This document shows positions 1 through 11,399 of a stretch of DNA of 64,000 nucleotides, one piece after another (position 1 is the stretch's first letter; every line of letters begins with the position of its first letter). The notes beneath the pieces were generated by a model, which had not been told where the DNA came from, searched no databases, and worked only from the letters and a program-made list of their open reading frames with translations. Source of the stretch: Gnetum montanum. Taxonomy: Eukaryota; Streptophyta; Gnetopsida; Gnetales; Gnetaceae. The position numbers were made by a program, and so were the translations under genes. The stretch is taken from NCBI GenBank assembly GCA_015680685.1, contig MNCI01022611.1, positions 125,112 through 189,111 of the forward strand. Reading direction: 5' to 3'.

Positions 1-2700
1 AGGGACCTTCAAAAGTAACTTGTAAATTTGGAGTCTCTATCACTAAAAATATTCAAAGGAATCCTATGAAACTTTACAACATGCTAGAGAAACAAATTTG
101 CAACATGAGAAGCATTACTCACCTTCTTGCATGGAATGAAATGTGCCATCTTGAAGAACCTATCCCAACAATAAAAATTGCATTATTCCCACTTTTGATT
201 TTTGGAATGCCACTCACAAAATCCATAGAAATACTTTCTCATGGACCTTTGGGAATTGGAAAAGGCATATAATGTCCATCAACTCCTTTGCCTCCTTTGA
301 ACTTCTTACAAGTCAAACACTCTTTCACAAATTTTAAAACTTCAATTATCATACCAGGTTAAAAATAGTACCTACCCATAAGTTGTAATGTTTTATCCCT
401 ACCCATATGACTTTCCTTGCCACTACAATGCTTTTCAAACAAAATATTTTTCCTAAAATAACAATCAATAATAAATACCATTCCATTATTAAATAATAGT
501 TTATCTTGAATATGATAGATCCTCCATTAGTCTATCCTACTCATCAACGGCCCTTTAAGGCTTCTTCAAGCCTACCTAAAATCAATATCATGCTCAGAAA
601 AATTAGCAAAATCACCCATACCTTCCATATGAGGCATGTTAAAATTCATCATATGCACCTTGGACAATGCATCAACCACCACATTGGCTTTTCCACTTTT
701 ATGCATCAGCACAAAAATTAAACTCTTGTAACTATGTAAGCCACTTCATGCGCTTTGCACTAAATTTCTTTTTAGAGTTTAAAAATTATAGTGCTTCATG
801 ATCTATCATCACAGTGAACTCCTTGGGTGATAAGTAATGCCTCCAATGCTTAATTGCCTAAAGAATAATGTAGAAGTCCTTTTCATATATGCTATATCTT
901 TGCCTTGACTCATTTAACTTTTTAAAAAAGAAAGCAACATGCCTACCTTCTTGTGAAAGTATCCCACTAATGGTAAGTCCACTTGCATCCACCTCCACCT
1001 CAAAAAGCTTCTGAAAATCTAAAATTACAAGCACTGGGTCACTGGTAATCTTTTCTTTCAATAAGTCAAAGATTCCTTGAGTTTCACTATTCCACTTAAA
1101 ATCTTTATTTTTCTTCAACAAAGCAAACATAGGCCATGAAATACCACTAAAATTTTTTATGAACCATATATAAAAACTTACTAAACTAAGGAATGATCTT
1201 ACCTCTCAAACATTCTTAGGAGTTGACCAATCTCTAATAGCCTTCACCTTGGTAGCTATCATCCAAATCTAATTTTTAAAAACCACATGTCCCAAATATT
1301 CTCTCCTAAAGAAATGACATTTCTTCATATTGATTAACAACTATGCCTCCTCTAATTTAAAATGCATCATTTTCAAGTGATCCAAGTGCTCTTTCTCATT
1401 AGAGCTATATACCAAAATATTGTCAAAAAATATAATACAATACTTATCAATCAAGTCCTTCAATACATCATGCATCAACCTCATGAATGTAGTAGGTGCA
1501 TTTGTGAGTCCAAATGGTATTACCAACCACTCAAAAAATCCATTCGATGTCTTAAAAGTTGTCTTCCATTCATCATTAGGCCTGATTCTAATTTGATGAT
1601 ATCCACTCTTTAAATTAATTTTACTAAAAATTTCAACATTAGTAAGGACATCAAGGACATAATCCATCCTTGGAATGGGGAACTTCTACTTCACTATTAT
1701 CCTATTCACTACCCTAGAATTAATGCACTTCCTCCATTCATCAATGTCCTTCTTGGGCACTAGCACCACTAGAACTACACAAGGTAAAATGGATTTCCTC
1801 ATGAAGACATTTGTAAATAACTCCTCTACTTGCCTTTGTAATTTAGCCTATTGATTCAGTGCCATCTAGTGAGCCCTCTCATTTGGAATGGTAGCACTAG
1901 GAATAAAATCAATCTAATGATGTATACCATCCAATTTCTCCCATTGGTGGCAATCCATCCAATTCTCCCTTAAACACCTTGGGAAATTTCTCCTTCAAGC
2001 CTAGCATACCTATAGGAAGTTCAACCTATACATCATCAAGGTTAATAGCAACTATTGTTACAACAATAAAATCAAAACCTATTTTATCATGTTTCTTAAT
2101 ATGTTCCCTCTCTCCTAAAAGGATTAAGAAGACATTAAGTGAGCTTTGTTACCTCACTTGTTCAACCATAATAGGAATCAGATCATGGATTACATCAAAT
2201 CTAACTACACTCCACATGTTTCATGCTCAATCAAACTAAGCACCATTATCAAAATTCCAAGGTCTACCAAGAATTACATCAGCATAATTTATTAGAATCA
2301 CATCACATTTCACAACATTATGAAAGCCTCTAATTTTGAATCATAAAGTACATTATTTCCTCATCTCTTGAGAAAAATCTCTAGACAACCAATGCGCTTT
2401 TATAGGGTCTAGATGTGGATTAGTTACCAAATCTAATCTAGTAACTGCCCTAGAGGAAATAATACTTTCTTAGGCTCCTCCATTAATCAAAACATGAATC
2501 TATTCCTCATTAAGCAAACATCTATCCCCAATTTGAAATAATAATTTTCTATTAAGATGATCTCATATATTCACATTCCCCACGAATGCATAAGAATTTA
2601 ATTTAGAAACTTTCTTAATTTTTGAAGCATTAGAATTACCTCTTTGAAGAGCTTAGCTTGATGTCCCCTTCACCTCCATGATTTGTACATCTTTACCCTT
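1..2700 (-). pseudogene. Element Z pol remnant (PR-RT-RNase H-integrase)
   Basis: Read on the minus strand this is a broken Ty3/gypsy pol. Reverse transcriptase lies at about 1341-1880 and shows the SKINLKSGYHQIRI and FGLTNAPTTFMRLM blocks. The catalytic YVDD position reads FFDN, so the second Asp is lost. RNase H and its connection follow at 858-1130 (motif EVDASGLTISGILSQ and the SIYEKDFYII block). Integrase runs off the left edge; bases 1-50 encode the core motif SDRDSKFTSYF. Protease should lie at about 1900-2640 but I cannot place its active site. Many stops interrupt all frames, so it is not functional. Confidence 0.75.
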
Positions 2701-2739
2701 GGTTGCCTTGTGAAGTGGGCACTTCCATTGTTTGTAGCT

Positions 2740-4979
2740 TCATTCTCCACACTTGAAGCATTGAATCTTGGATGAGCTATTGCCTTGATCCTTGTCTTCC
2801 TTTCCTTGGTCTTTCTTAGCCTCGCCCTTCTCATTGCCCTTTTCTATCTTCTTGCCATGACTTTCATCCTTATCTTCAAATTTGGACTTGAATCCCTTCT
2901 TAGATTTAGATCCCTTCTTGTTCCCCTTGGAAGCTTGTTTGTTCCTATTTCCAAATCCACTTAATTTCTTCTCAACCTTGAGTGCCAAATCATAAGCCTC
3001 ATCAAGGGTGTATGTCTCATTAAAAGATAACTCTTGGTGATATGCCATTTTGAGATCTCCTAAAAAGATTAAAGCTTATTCATACTGATTTACCTTAGCT
3101 TGATGAAATAGATCACAAATTTGATATAGAATTCTTTGACATCACTATCATCTTTCCTTAGGAATTTTGACTTCATAATAGTTTCTTATCTTTAACAAGA
3201 TTGTTTAAATTTTGTTTTCAACCTATATGTAATGATGGAAAATTTTGGTGTTGGAAAACTAAAAGATCCCATGTAGAATAGTTTAATTCACAAATCCATA
3301 GGCCTTAGAAACAATTTGAAGCACCCTAAATGATCTTATCAATCTCTTAGGGACTTGAAAAATCTATTAACAATTATTGCAGAAAAATAGGAATAAACTA
3401 TAATAGATATGTGTGAAATAAGAGTGCAGTGTGAAATTCAAAATAGATAAAATGTGAGAACAATATAATCAAATAGAAATAACTACAAATTTTTGTATTA
3501 AAATTGTTATAATCAATAAAAGAAATGGGGGTTGGCAGAGGGTACAAATCAAGGCTTTTAAAGCCTAAGAAATTAATATGCTTGCTATGATTTGATGGAG
3601 ATAGTAGGGTGTGTTTCATACAGAGTTTGCACTAGTTTCCTAATTTGATCTGCACTACAATAAATTTTTGCTCCAAGTCTTGTGCTCAGAAATTGATGTT
3701 GCCAAAGCTGCAAAAATATACTGTAATGTTCTATTGTTTTTGCTAAGTGATTTGCCAAGAGCTTTGCTCAAAAAGATCATAAAAGATGCATCAAACCTAG
3801 TATTTATAGGCTACAAATTTGTTGTGTTGGCATCTATTATAGTTTTTTGAGCATTACAAGTTGTTCCTAGACCAAAGTGTACCATCTAGATTTAAAATCC
3901 AAGTGCCACACACTACCCAACATGCTGCCACAGTGTGTGGGACTAAGATGTGTAGCGTATGATTTTAAAGCCCAAATTCTACACGTTGGTCCACAAGCTA
4001 GCATAAGATGTGTAGCTAAAATGTATAGCGTGTGAGATAAAAAGGTCAATTTTTGTAGCCTGTAGAGCATTTTTAGCCCCTAGAAGCTAGCATAAATAGA
4101 ATTTGTAGCTTGTGGAGCATTTTTAACCTCCACAAGCTAGAATAAATGGAATTTGCACTGTGTGGACTAGAAATCTCATTTTTTTTACATTTAAAAATTG
4201 CTTAAAATTTTGTTAATACAAGGCCACAAGATAAGATTTTTGATGGGAAGATAAAGTAATTATTTCTACTTTTAGATCTCTACCAAATTACAACAAAAGT
4301 CTTGGCTATGGGATTTCATTTGTTACATGAATTTTCCTTAAGATGTTTTACTATATTTCATCAGGTTCCAACCTATGATGGATTGACCATTTTATCTTTC
4401 ATAACCTTGAGAATCCTTTTCCCACCAAATAGAAGCTATACATTCTAATCTAGATTCAACAATAGATACCCTCATGTTATTTGATATCTCCTTCAACTCA
4501 AAATGCTTCTCAAGTATCTTCAACTATCTGATAAAAGCATTAGTACCATCTACATCATTAAAAGTCTTTAACTCAATGTAAGGAAGTATAGTATCATTTC
4601 TAAATGCTCTAGCAAACCTTGCTTCATCTTTCTCATCAAGCTTGCTAGGGGAAGAAGTAATTGTCGCTATTGGAGCTCTTAAAATTCTCATCTAAGGAAT
4701 AAAATTCTCTCCCATTGGAATTCTTGGTTGATGGATTCCTACACTCCCATAGCTAAATTATTCTTCCTTATCATCTACTTCGTCTCCAGTTGGTTATGAA
4801 ACTTCTTCATCTAAATGTGCATGCTCATCACCTCTACGTGTCTGGATATGGCTAGGACTAGCATTTCTGTCTACCTTTATACTAATTTCATTTAATCGCG
4901 CAACCATCATATGAAAGGTAAACTTCATGCACTTCCTCTCAATATTCAAGGCTTGAACATATTTTTTCTTAGGTGCCAT
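2740..4979 (-). pseudogene. Element Z gag remnant, split by a ~1 kb insertion
   Basis: The likely gag start is at 4979 (MAPKKKYVQ...), about 50 bp after the primer-binding site. The C-terminal part (2740-3048) is rich in Lys/Gly/Glu and ends with the zinc-knuckle start CFKCGE. A capsid-like block with WWE and GWNLMKYSK is readable near 4270-4440, and KEFYIKF near 3120. The distance from start to zinc knuckle (about 2.2 kb) is roughly 1 kb longer than usual for this family. That fits an insertion at about 3202-4224. Several stops and frame changes make it a pseudogene. Confidence 0.6.
3202..4224. repeat. Probable ~1 kb insertion of unknown type in Z gag
   Basis: This stretch separates two recognisable parts of the Z gag. 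ACAAGAT occurs on both edges (about 3195-3201 and 4225-4231) and could be a short target duplication. I see no coding domain or clear terminal repeats. It contains a diverged tandem duplication of about 50 bp at 4053-4152 (repeated GTAGC...GAGCATTTTTA...AAGCTAG core). The class of element is not known. Confidence 0.3.
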
Positions 4980-5028
4980 CTAAAATAGACAAGATTTTCA
5001 AACAAATCTAAGAAATAATAAACACAAA

Positions 5029-5040
5029 GCTCTAATACCA
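5029..5040 (-). promoter_or_regulatory. Primer-binding site of element Z (initiator Met tRNA)
   Basis: On the minus strand the sequence TGGTATTAGAGC sits directly after the LTR end. It differs by one transition from TGGTATCAGAGC, the common plant retrotransposon site complementary to the 3' end of initiator methionine tRNA. It would prime minus-strand DNA synthesis and it fixes the LTR/internal boundary. Confidence 0.75.
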
Positions 5041-5262
5041 ATAACACTGGAGAAGTTTCACTCCAATATTAAAATTACCTTCCAACACTAAATCAAGAAA
5101 TTATGAAAAAGGTCGTTTATTTGCTAGAAAACTAGAAAACTAGCTATCTTTAATTATTCAAAAAAAAAAAGATTACAATAGGGTTTCCAAAACTCATAAA
5201 CATTCAAAGCCTCTCAAAAATACCTAAACAATGCTACAAATCATGAGGCTCTACAACCATAC
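5041..5262 (-). repeat. Element Z 5' LTR, U5-proximal piece
   Basis: This is the end of Z's 5' LTR next to the primer-binding site, cut off by element A at 5263. It is AT-rich, with no coding content. The terminal AGTGTTA mirrors the TGTAACA at the other LTR end (33550). Confidence 0.55.
5258..5262. other. Left target-site duplication of element A (CATAC)
   Basis: CATAC directly precedes A's 5' LTR. The five bases after its 3' LTR (29891-29895) are CATGC, one transition apart. This fits an old 5-bp Ty3/gypsy target duplication. Confidence 0.65.
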
Positions 5263-8200
5263 TATTGTCACATTTACATCATTTTGATGAAGCAGATTTT
5301 ATGAGATAATGTTGAGAACTAAATTGCCCAATTTAGCTTTTCAATGATGATTAGAAGATAAAAGTTAAATTATTTATTTAAAAGAGTAATAGTGAGAAGC
5401 ATGATGAAGAGAGGCGTTAAAGGAAAAAAATTGAAAAGTGCTCTTTATATTCAAGGTGTGCACATTTTGAGTTTATGTTCATAATTTCAAAGGCATGAAA
5501 TTAATAAAAGCTTAGTAAGGTGTTTCTAGCTTAAGGATGAAGAATTTGTGATTTTCCCATGTAAAAATATGTATATGATGGAGGTGAAATTTGAGAAATG
5601 ATTTGGGAATTACAAGACAATGTATTGAAATCATATCATCATTGGTTCTTACATTGTATCAATTTATCAATTTCAGTTTTAGTGGTAAATTGGATGTTTC
5701 AAATAATGATAAAAAATAAAGTGGATAAATTTGTACATCCACTTTCCTTAAAACTATGGAAAAAATTCTTAGGAAAACTAACAAGTAGTTGCATTACGTA
5801 AAGATCCATTATTATGCTATGGTCATTGCATTTCATAATACCATATTCAATCTACGGTGGCTTCCAAATGATGGCGGAAAATTAAGTTCCAGAGATATGA
5901 ATTCCAAATAAAACAAGAGGAAAATATCTAGTTCAAAGGCTTAGCATCATTTGATGAATGTTGGCAAAACAATATCATAATTTTAACACAACGTAAAAAA
6001 AATTAACAATATTCTTGTTAAACAGTGGTTGAAAAATTCAACAAAATTGTCTAAAAAAAACTTCATTGTTATTTCAGAAGAGAAACCTTATCGCAAAAAA
6101 AAAAAAGAGGCAATATGAAGTGTATTAAGAAAATAAATTTCAAAAATTTGTAGAAGAACATAGGCCCTACAATTCATAAGAAGATCTATACAAAATAGGC
6201 ATTCTAAAGCAAAACCGAGCATGCCAAACCTAAAGTAGTGGCTAAAGTAGCCCTAAAGTAGCCCCAAAGTAGCGGCTATCATATATTTTTAAAATCAAAA
6301 GAAGCCCTAAAGTAGCGGCTATCATATATTTTTTAAAAAATGTAGGTTCAAAAACCCTAACCAAAAGGTATTCATCATGGCAAATTTCTCAATAGCAGCA
6401 TTGGAAATTTGAATGGAAGCTCCTCTCCAACCACCCATGCACGAGTTTCACCTCATAGAGGGTCACATGGTAGTAGGATGTCGACATGGTGAGAACTAGA
6501 GTAGGGTTTGAATTTGCAAATTTCTTGTTCACAATGGAGGTGGCCACTTTGGAACCAAACCAAGCAGAATAATGAGTGTAAAGATCGAGGATGACAACAG
6601 TGGGAGTGCCATGCTTGCAAAACCATAGCAGCAAGATCCGGAAGCAGAAGCAGGGGATATAAGACACATAAGAACTGCATGCGGCGAAGGCTACATGGTA
6701 GTGGGCATGATAGCTACAAAGATTAAACATTGACATGAAGCACACCAAATATAAAAACACATATATTAAGGTTACATGGCCTTGATAAACATTTTATTTT
6801 AAAAAACAAATCATCATAAACAAAAACTTATGGTTTATTCTAATTACAACTAGTAATTTTAAAAAGAGAGATTTACGATTTGAAAAGGGAAAAATTTATA
6901 ATCATTTGATAAATATAATTTTAATTTCTTTGGGAATTTAAATTTTCCAATGAAAGTTATAAACTACCATGGAAGTTATAAATAGATCTTCTTTATATTT
7001 GTAAGGTTGTAATTGCTAAGAAGAAACTTGCCAACTATGGCTTGATTTTCTCATAACTCCCTATAGAAGTTATAACTTCTTAAGGTAGTTATGAATAAAT
7101 TCCCTGTATATTTTATATTTACCTTAACCTTCAATAATGAATGTAACTACCATGAAGCTACTATAAAAGGGCTTCAGGAATAGGAGAACAAGATTTTTTT
7201 TTAGAGGAGGTGGGGGTGGTGAGGAGCATGGAATTGGTAGAAGCAACATTGAAGATTGTAAAAGTATGGATTACTAAAGATATTAATTTGGCTTCTTGGC
7301 TTTAAAATTGTGAGTGCCTTACTTTCCATTTTGTTTTAGTTAGTTATCTAATGGTCTAGATAGTAATGTGCTTGGCATTTAATTTTGGGATTTTCTAGAT
7401 TGTTTTTAAAGCTCCGTTTTATGCAATATTAGACTTATATTAAGGTTTTTCAAATAAGAGCTTATGTTATAGAAAAGCATCTTGACCAATTTAATAGTAA
7501 TGTCTTATAGAAATTGCCTATTTGAGTTTAGAGGATCTAGAGAGTCATTGATACTTTAGCTTATTCAAAATAGCTTTATTTTTTCTAAGTTTGTTGCCTT
7601 AGAATTCTAATTTAAAAAATTGTCAAATTTTTTTGTTAGTTCTAGTGTTTGCAATTCTTGACAACTATTGGCTAGCCAAGAAAAAGCTTGTACTTGTGGT
7701 TTACAAAGTGTTTGGTAGTGAATAAGATTATCTTTTATGCATTTTCTTGTTGAGCTCAGAAGGTTTGGACAATTTGTAATACTTAGACTAAATTGGAATA
7801 GCTTTATTGCGAAGTGTTTTATCATATTCAATTTATCTTACCTAAATGTTTGAGATTTACACAAGTCTACTTTCCTTTCTTTTCTCTTTTCTAAAATCCA
7901 TTGAATCTCACTCTATTTCTAGTTTGCTTGTGAAATTTTCTCTTCGAAGGAAACTATGAGTAGGCTAGGAAATTTGTGCTTAACCATTTTTATGAAATTT
8001 TATGTGTTTCACATAGCATACTATAGGAATTATATAAACTAAGTGATTTGAAAAAATAGGAATCTCAAACAACTCATAGTATTTCACAAAGCTAGCCAAA
8101 TTTCTTTTACGATAGACAATTACAATTTCTTACATGAACCTAAGCATTTCAACATTTACAAAAGCAAGCACATACTCATGTTTAGTTTGTTTCATAACCA

Positions 8201-8352
8201 TTGGGTTCATTTGAAGGTATCTGAGCCTTGGTATTTCCAAAAGACCAAAAAGCACCTAAACCCTATTTTGAGGAACACCTTCATTTCTTGGGATCCCCAA
8301 GGTCACAAGACTAGAGGTCCCCAATGTTGGTGGTCCCAAACAATCACCAATA
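5263..8352 (+). repeat. Element A 5' LTR (3.1 kb)
   Basis: The LTR aligns by eye with 15401-15894 (its first ~500 bp) and 27426-29890 (the rest). About 50 bp near 5763-5810 is absent from the 3' copy at the point where unit B entered. A TATA-like box TATAAAA lies at 7162-7168, so U3 is about 1.9 kb. A coding-like block at 6375-6760 is shared with the 3' copy (27950-28310). Otherwise the LTR is AT-rich. Confidence 0.75.
7162..7168 (+). promoter_or_regulatory. TATA-like box in element A 5' LTR
   Basis: TATAAAA within CTATAAAAGGGC is a good plant core-promoter match and lies inside the LTR. The matching place in the 3' LTR (about 28720) has lost roughly 55 bp, including this box. Confidence 0.5.
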
Positions 8353-8545
8353 GTTCTTTTAGGGTAAGAATGAGGGCAATTTGTCATCTAAGTTCATAAG
8401 CTTGATAGTTCTAGCACACCAATAGGTTTTTTGGTGCTAGAAGGAGGGCAAAACATTTGTTACCAAAGTTCATTACATTCAAAGAGATTAATAGTCCTAG
8501 CACAACAACAATTCTTTTGTTTCTAGGAGGGGTTGAAAGAGAATT
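8344..8545 (+). repeat. Imperfect tandem repeats at the A LTR/internal junction and untranslated leader
   Basis: Three diverged units follow each other, each with a CACCAATAG- or CAACAAC-like start, a TTTTNGG...AGGAGGG core and, in the first two, an AAGTTCAT segment and a TAGTTCTAGCAC-like end. The first unit begins in the last bases of the LTR. The primer-binding site should be here, but the three competing copies prevent a sure choice. The rest of the leader to 8772 shows nothing else. Confidence 0.45.
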
Positions 8546-8772
8546 AGTTATTGTTTTGAGTTAATGATTGAATAGACTAGAAGTTTAGAAGATTCTGAAA
8601 GTCCTAAAGAATTTTCTAGATTATAAGGCTAATTTATTCATTAGAAAAAGAATAGAAGAAGGTTCTTGAGTTTAGAACAAGTAGTGGAGTAAAAACTAGA
8701 AAGATAAAGAGATTACCTCTTCTATCTAGTTTATTAGTCTATAAGAGAAGGTGAAAGAAATATAAGAGTTCA

Positions 8773-9966
8773 ATGATCAAAAAGAATTCTAATAAGATGG
8801 CAAATCCACAACCAATGAATCCTTGGCAAAGAGTTACACCATTACTATTTCAAAACTACAATGATATTCCTAAGGCAATTTACAAATATATGCTTGAGCC
8901 TTTTATTCTTGGAAAAGCTTACTTAGCTAAAGAATACATCCTCTTATTTGAGTTAGCTTTAGCTCATGCAAATATTCAACATCAAGATCAAGCTTGTAGG
9001 TTGTTTGTGGCAAATTTAAAGGATATGGCTTAGATTTGGTATTCAAACTTGCCAAGCAACACAAGTTAGGATGATATGAAAAGTCTTTTCTTGGCCCAAT
9101 TTGGCAATCAATTGGATTATCAACAACTATACTATGGGTTAGTACAGGCTAAGCAATAAGTTACAGAGTCAATTAGATGTTTCAACTTTAAGCTTCAATG
9201 AATTTGGATGCTCTTTCAAGGATAGTATAGACCATCAAATGAAATGCTTAGAGACATCTATCTTAAGGTTATAAATCCCAATATTTCAATTTGGTTAAGG
9301 AGAACTCCAAATTTGCTAACATTGAATAACTACTTTAGTCAAGCTATACAGTTATAAAAACAATTGAACTTGAATAATGAAGAGATTGTCACAACTCAAA
9401 AAAGAGAACAAAAGATGATGATTCTTGTGCAAGATTTTGCTTAACTTAAAGCATTATCGAGACTAGCCCATATTCAAATAGAGCAAGAGTCAAAAAGTAG
9501 AGAATCTAATAAGGGATAGTTAATAAAAGATTTATCCAACACAGTAGTGAAGCTAGAAAAAGCTTTAGTGAAAGTTAAAATCAAGGAAGAAATGAACAAT
9601 AGAAAATATAAGCATCAAGATACTAAGGTACAAGAAGATGAGGATGAAAATGATCTTGTTATGTCTAACTTCCTTGATATTGAATTAGATAATGAGCTAT
9701 CCAGTGTTCATTATGCAAGCAAATCTTCTAACAATGAATCTAGTGATACCTTTTCTCTATCAAGTTCTGAAGAAGATATGTCATTCAATGAAGAGTGTAA
9801 TAACAATGAAGAAAATGGATATAATCTTTAATCAAAAGAAAAATTAACTACTTCCAATTCTCCAAAAGTCATTTCAAATCCTTCTACTAAGAAAAAGGTC
9901 TTTGAACCAAGTAGAAGAGAGAAAAATAAAAATAAAGAAGTTCAAGTAGAGCAAAGGACTTAAAAT
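8773..9966 (+). pseudogene. Element A gag remnant
   Basis: Gag-like frame starting near MANPQPMNPWQR (ATG about 8797, or 8773). Conserved-looking blocks follow: DMA*IWYSNLP and LFLAQFGNQ, as in the capsid region of plant gypsy gags. A charged, Ser/Glu-rich C-terminal region (9547-9831) comes next. At least seven stops break the first half. I saw no CCHC zinc knuckle. The product would be the particle-forming structural protein. Confidence 0.6.
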
Positions 9967-10199
9967 CAAACTCTTAATAAATGGATGAAGAAACTAGGTT
10001 TTATGATGATGGAGAATATGATCTAGTTGAGGATCTTAAAAATGTCAAGGCAACATTAGCATATATCAATTGTTACAAATAAGAGATCAACAAAGAAAAG
10101 CTTTAGAGCTTATTAAAAGTAAAAGAAGAATTGGAGAATCGAAGTTAAGCTCTGTATCCAACATTAACAAGATAACAAAAAATAGCTATGGGTGTACTC

Positions 10200-10640
10200 C
10201 TAATAAAGAAGCTCCTCATTTTCTTTTGATAATAAAATTAAAAGATAAAATATATTCACAATTGCATGGTTGATTCTAAAGCAACATCTACCATCATGCC
10301 ATTTTCTATATGCAAAAAGCTTGATTTGATTCCTAAACAATCCAATAAGAAGATTGTTCATGTAGAAAAAACTAGAGTAAAGATTGTGGATTAGATGTTA
10401 AATGTTCTATTGGAAACCACTTTTGAACCTTGTATAAAAGGTAAAGTGGCTATTCAAGTAGCAAACATACTAGATTCAAATAGTCTTTTGTTAAGTAGAA
10501 CTTGGAGTAAGAATTTCTTAGGTTACTTTTCAACAAATTATTGTCATATGTGGCTACCTTGGAAAGGGGAGACAAATCGAATATATATATATAGTGAACT
10601 TTTAATGATCAAAAACATAACTTTGAATGGGAAGAATAAG
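10200..10640 (+). pseudogene. Element A retropepsin-like protease
   Basis: The motif VDSKATSTIMPFSICKKL begins near 10269. It matches the DSGAT active site of retropepsins, with the Gly changed to Lys. A later block (LLLSRTWSKNFLGYF then MWLPWKG, about 10480-10570) matches the C-terminal half of plant gypsy proteases. One TAG separates the halves. The protease would cut the polyprotein. It directly precedes the archaeal-type RNase H. Confidence 0.6.
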
Positions 10641-10699
10641 GTTGTTGGAATAAGAGTTTTTGAATCCAAAATTTGCACACTTCAAGAAGTTTATAACTT

Positions 10700-11110
10700 G
10701 GAAAAAGAGGAAGTTCAAGACAAGAGCAAATGGGAATTATATTTTAATGGGTCTTTTAACTCCAAAGGTGCAAGAGTTGAAGTAGTTCTAGTAAAATATA
10801 ATTTCCCAAAAATATTCAAGGTAATTCATTTATCTTTTCCTTGCACGAATAACAAGACCAAATATGAAGCTTTAAGTATTGGAATTAAAATGGCACTGGA
10901 AATGGAAATCAAGGTAATTACCATAAAAGGAGATTTAAGATTGATTTGTGAACAAGTCAAGGGATACTGTGAGGTCAAAAGCTCATTCTTGCAACCTTAT
11001 GAATAGCTTGTTTACAATATGTTGGGTCAATTTCATTATTATAAGATAGAACATATAGGTAGAAAGGATAATTATATAGAAAATGATTTAGCTAAGGTAG
11101 CTTCAACATT
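10700..11110 (+). pseudogene. Element A extra archaeal-type RNase H (aRNH), upstream of RT
   Basis: The block WELYFNGSFNSKGARVEVVL, then NNKTKYEALSIGIKMALEM, then IKGDLRLICEQVKG and finally HIGRKDNYIENDLAKVAS follow the order of archaeal-type RNase H domains in plant Tat-group elements. The first catalytic Asp (FDGS) reads Asn; the YEAL Glu and the GD Asp remain. A TAG at about 11004 splits the domain. In the Tat elements I know best this domain follows the normal RNase H; here it lies between protease and reverse transcriptase. Confidence 0.65.
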
Positions 11111-11399
11111 CGATGAGAAAAGGATAGAAAGTAATGAAGGAGTAGTAACTGAAAATGAAAATCAGCCATTAGTACCAGATAACATAAAACATTTGCAAGT
11201 ATTTGAAGATGATGATCAAGTACTCAGATTTATGAAGAATAAGCAAGAATTTGAAAGTCACATCACACCAGAGATAACATCAAGTTCTAAGTATAATTGG
11301 ACTCTTGAAAAGATGATCGGTTATGAACATGAGTTTAGTAAAAATTAGTTCATAAGGAAAAATATATAGAATTTTGATGATCAAGCTTATGAAATAGTG

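Noticed and set aside
6389-6760. Minus-strand frame of 123 codons in A's 5' LTR, with a relative at 28031-28342
   Set aside because: It is antisense to the coding-like block on the + strand and is conserved only because both copies are LTRs; there are no gene features.
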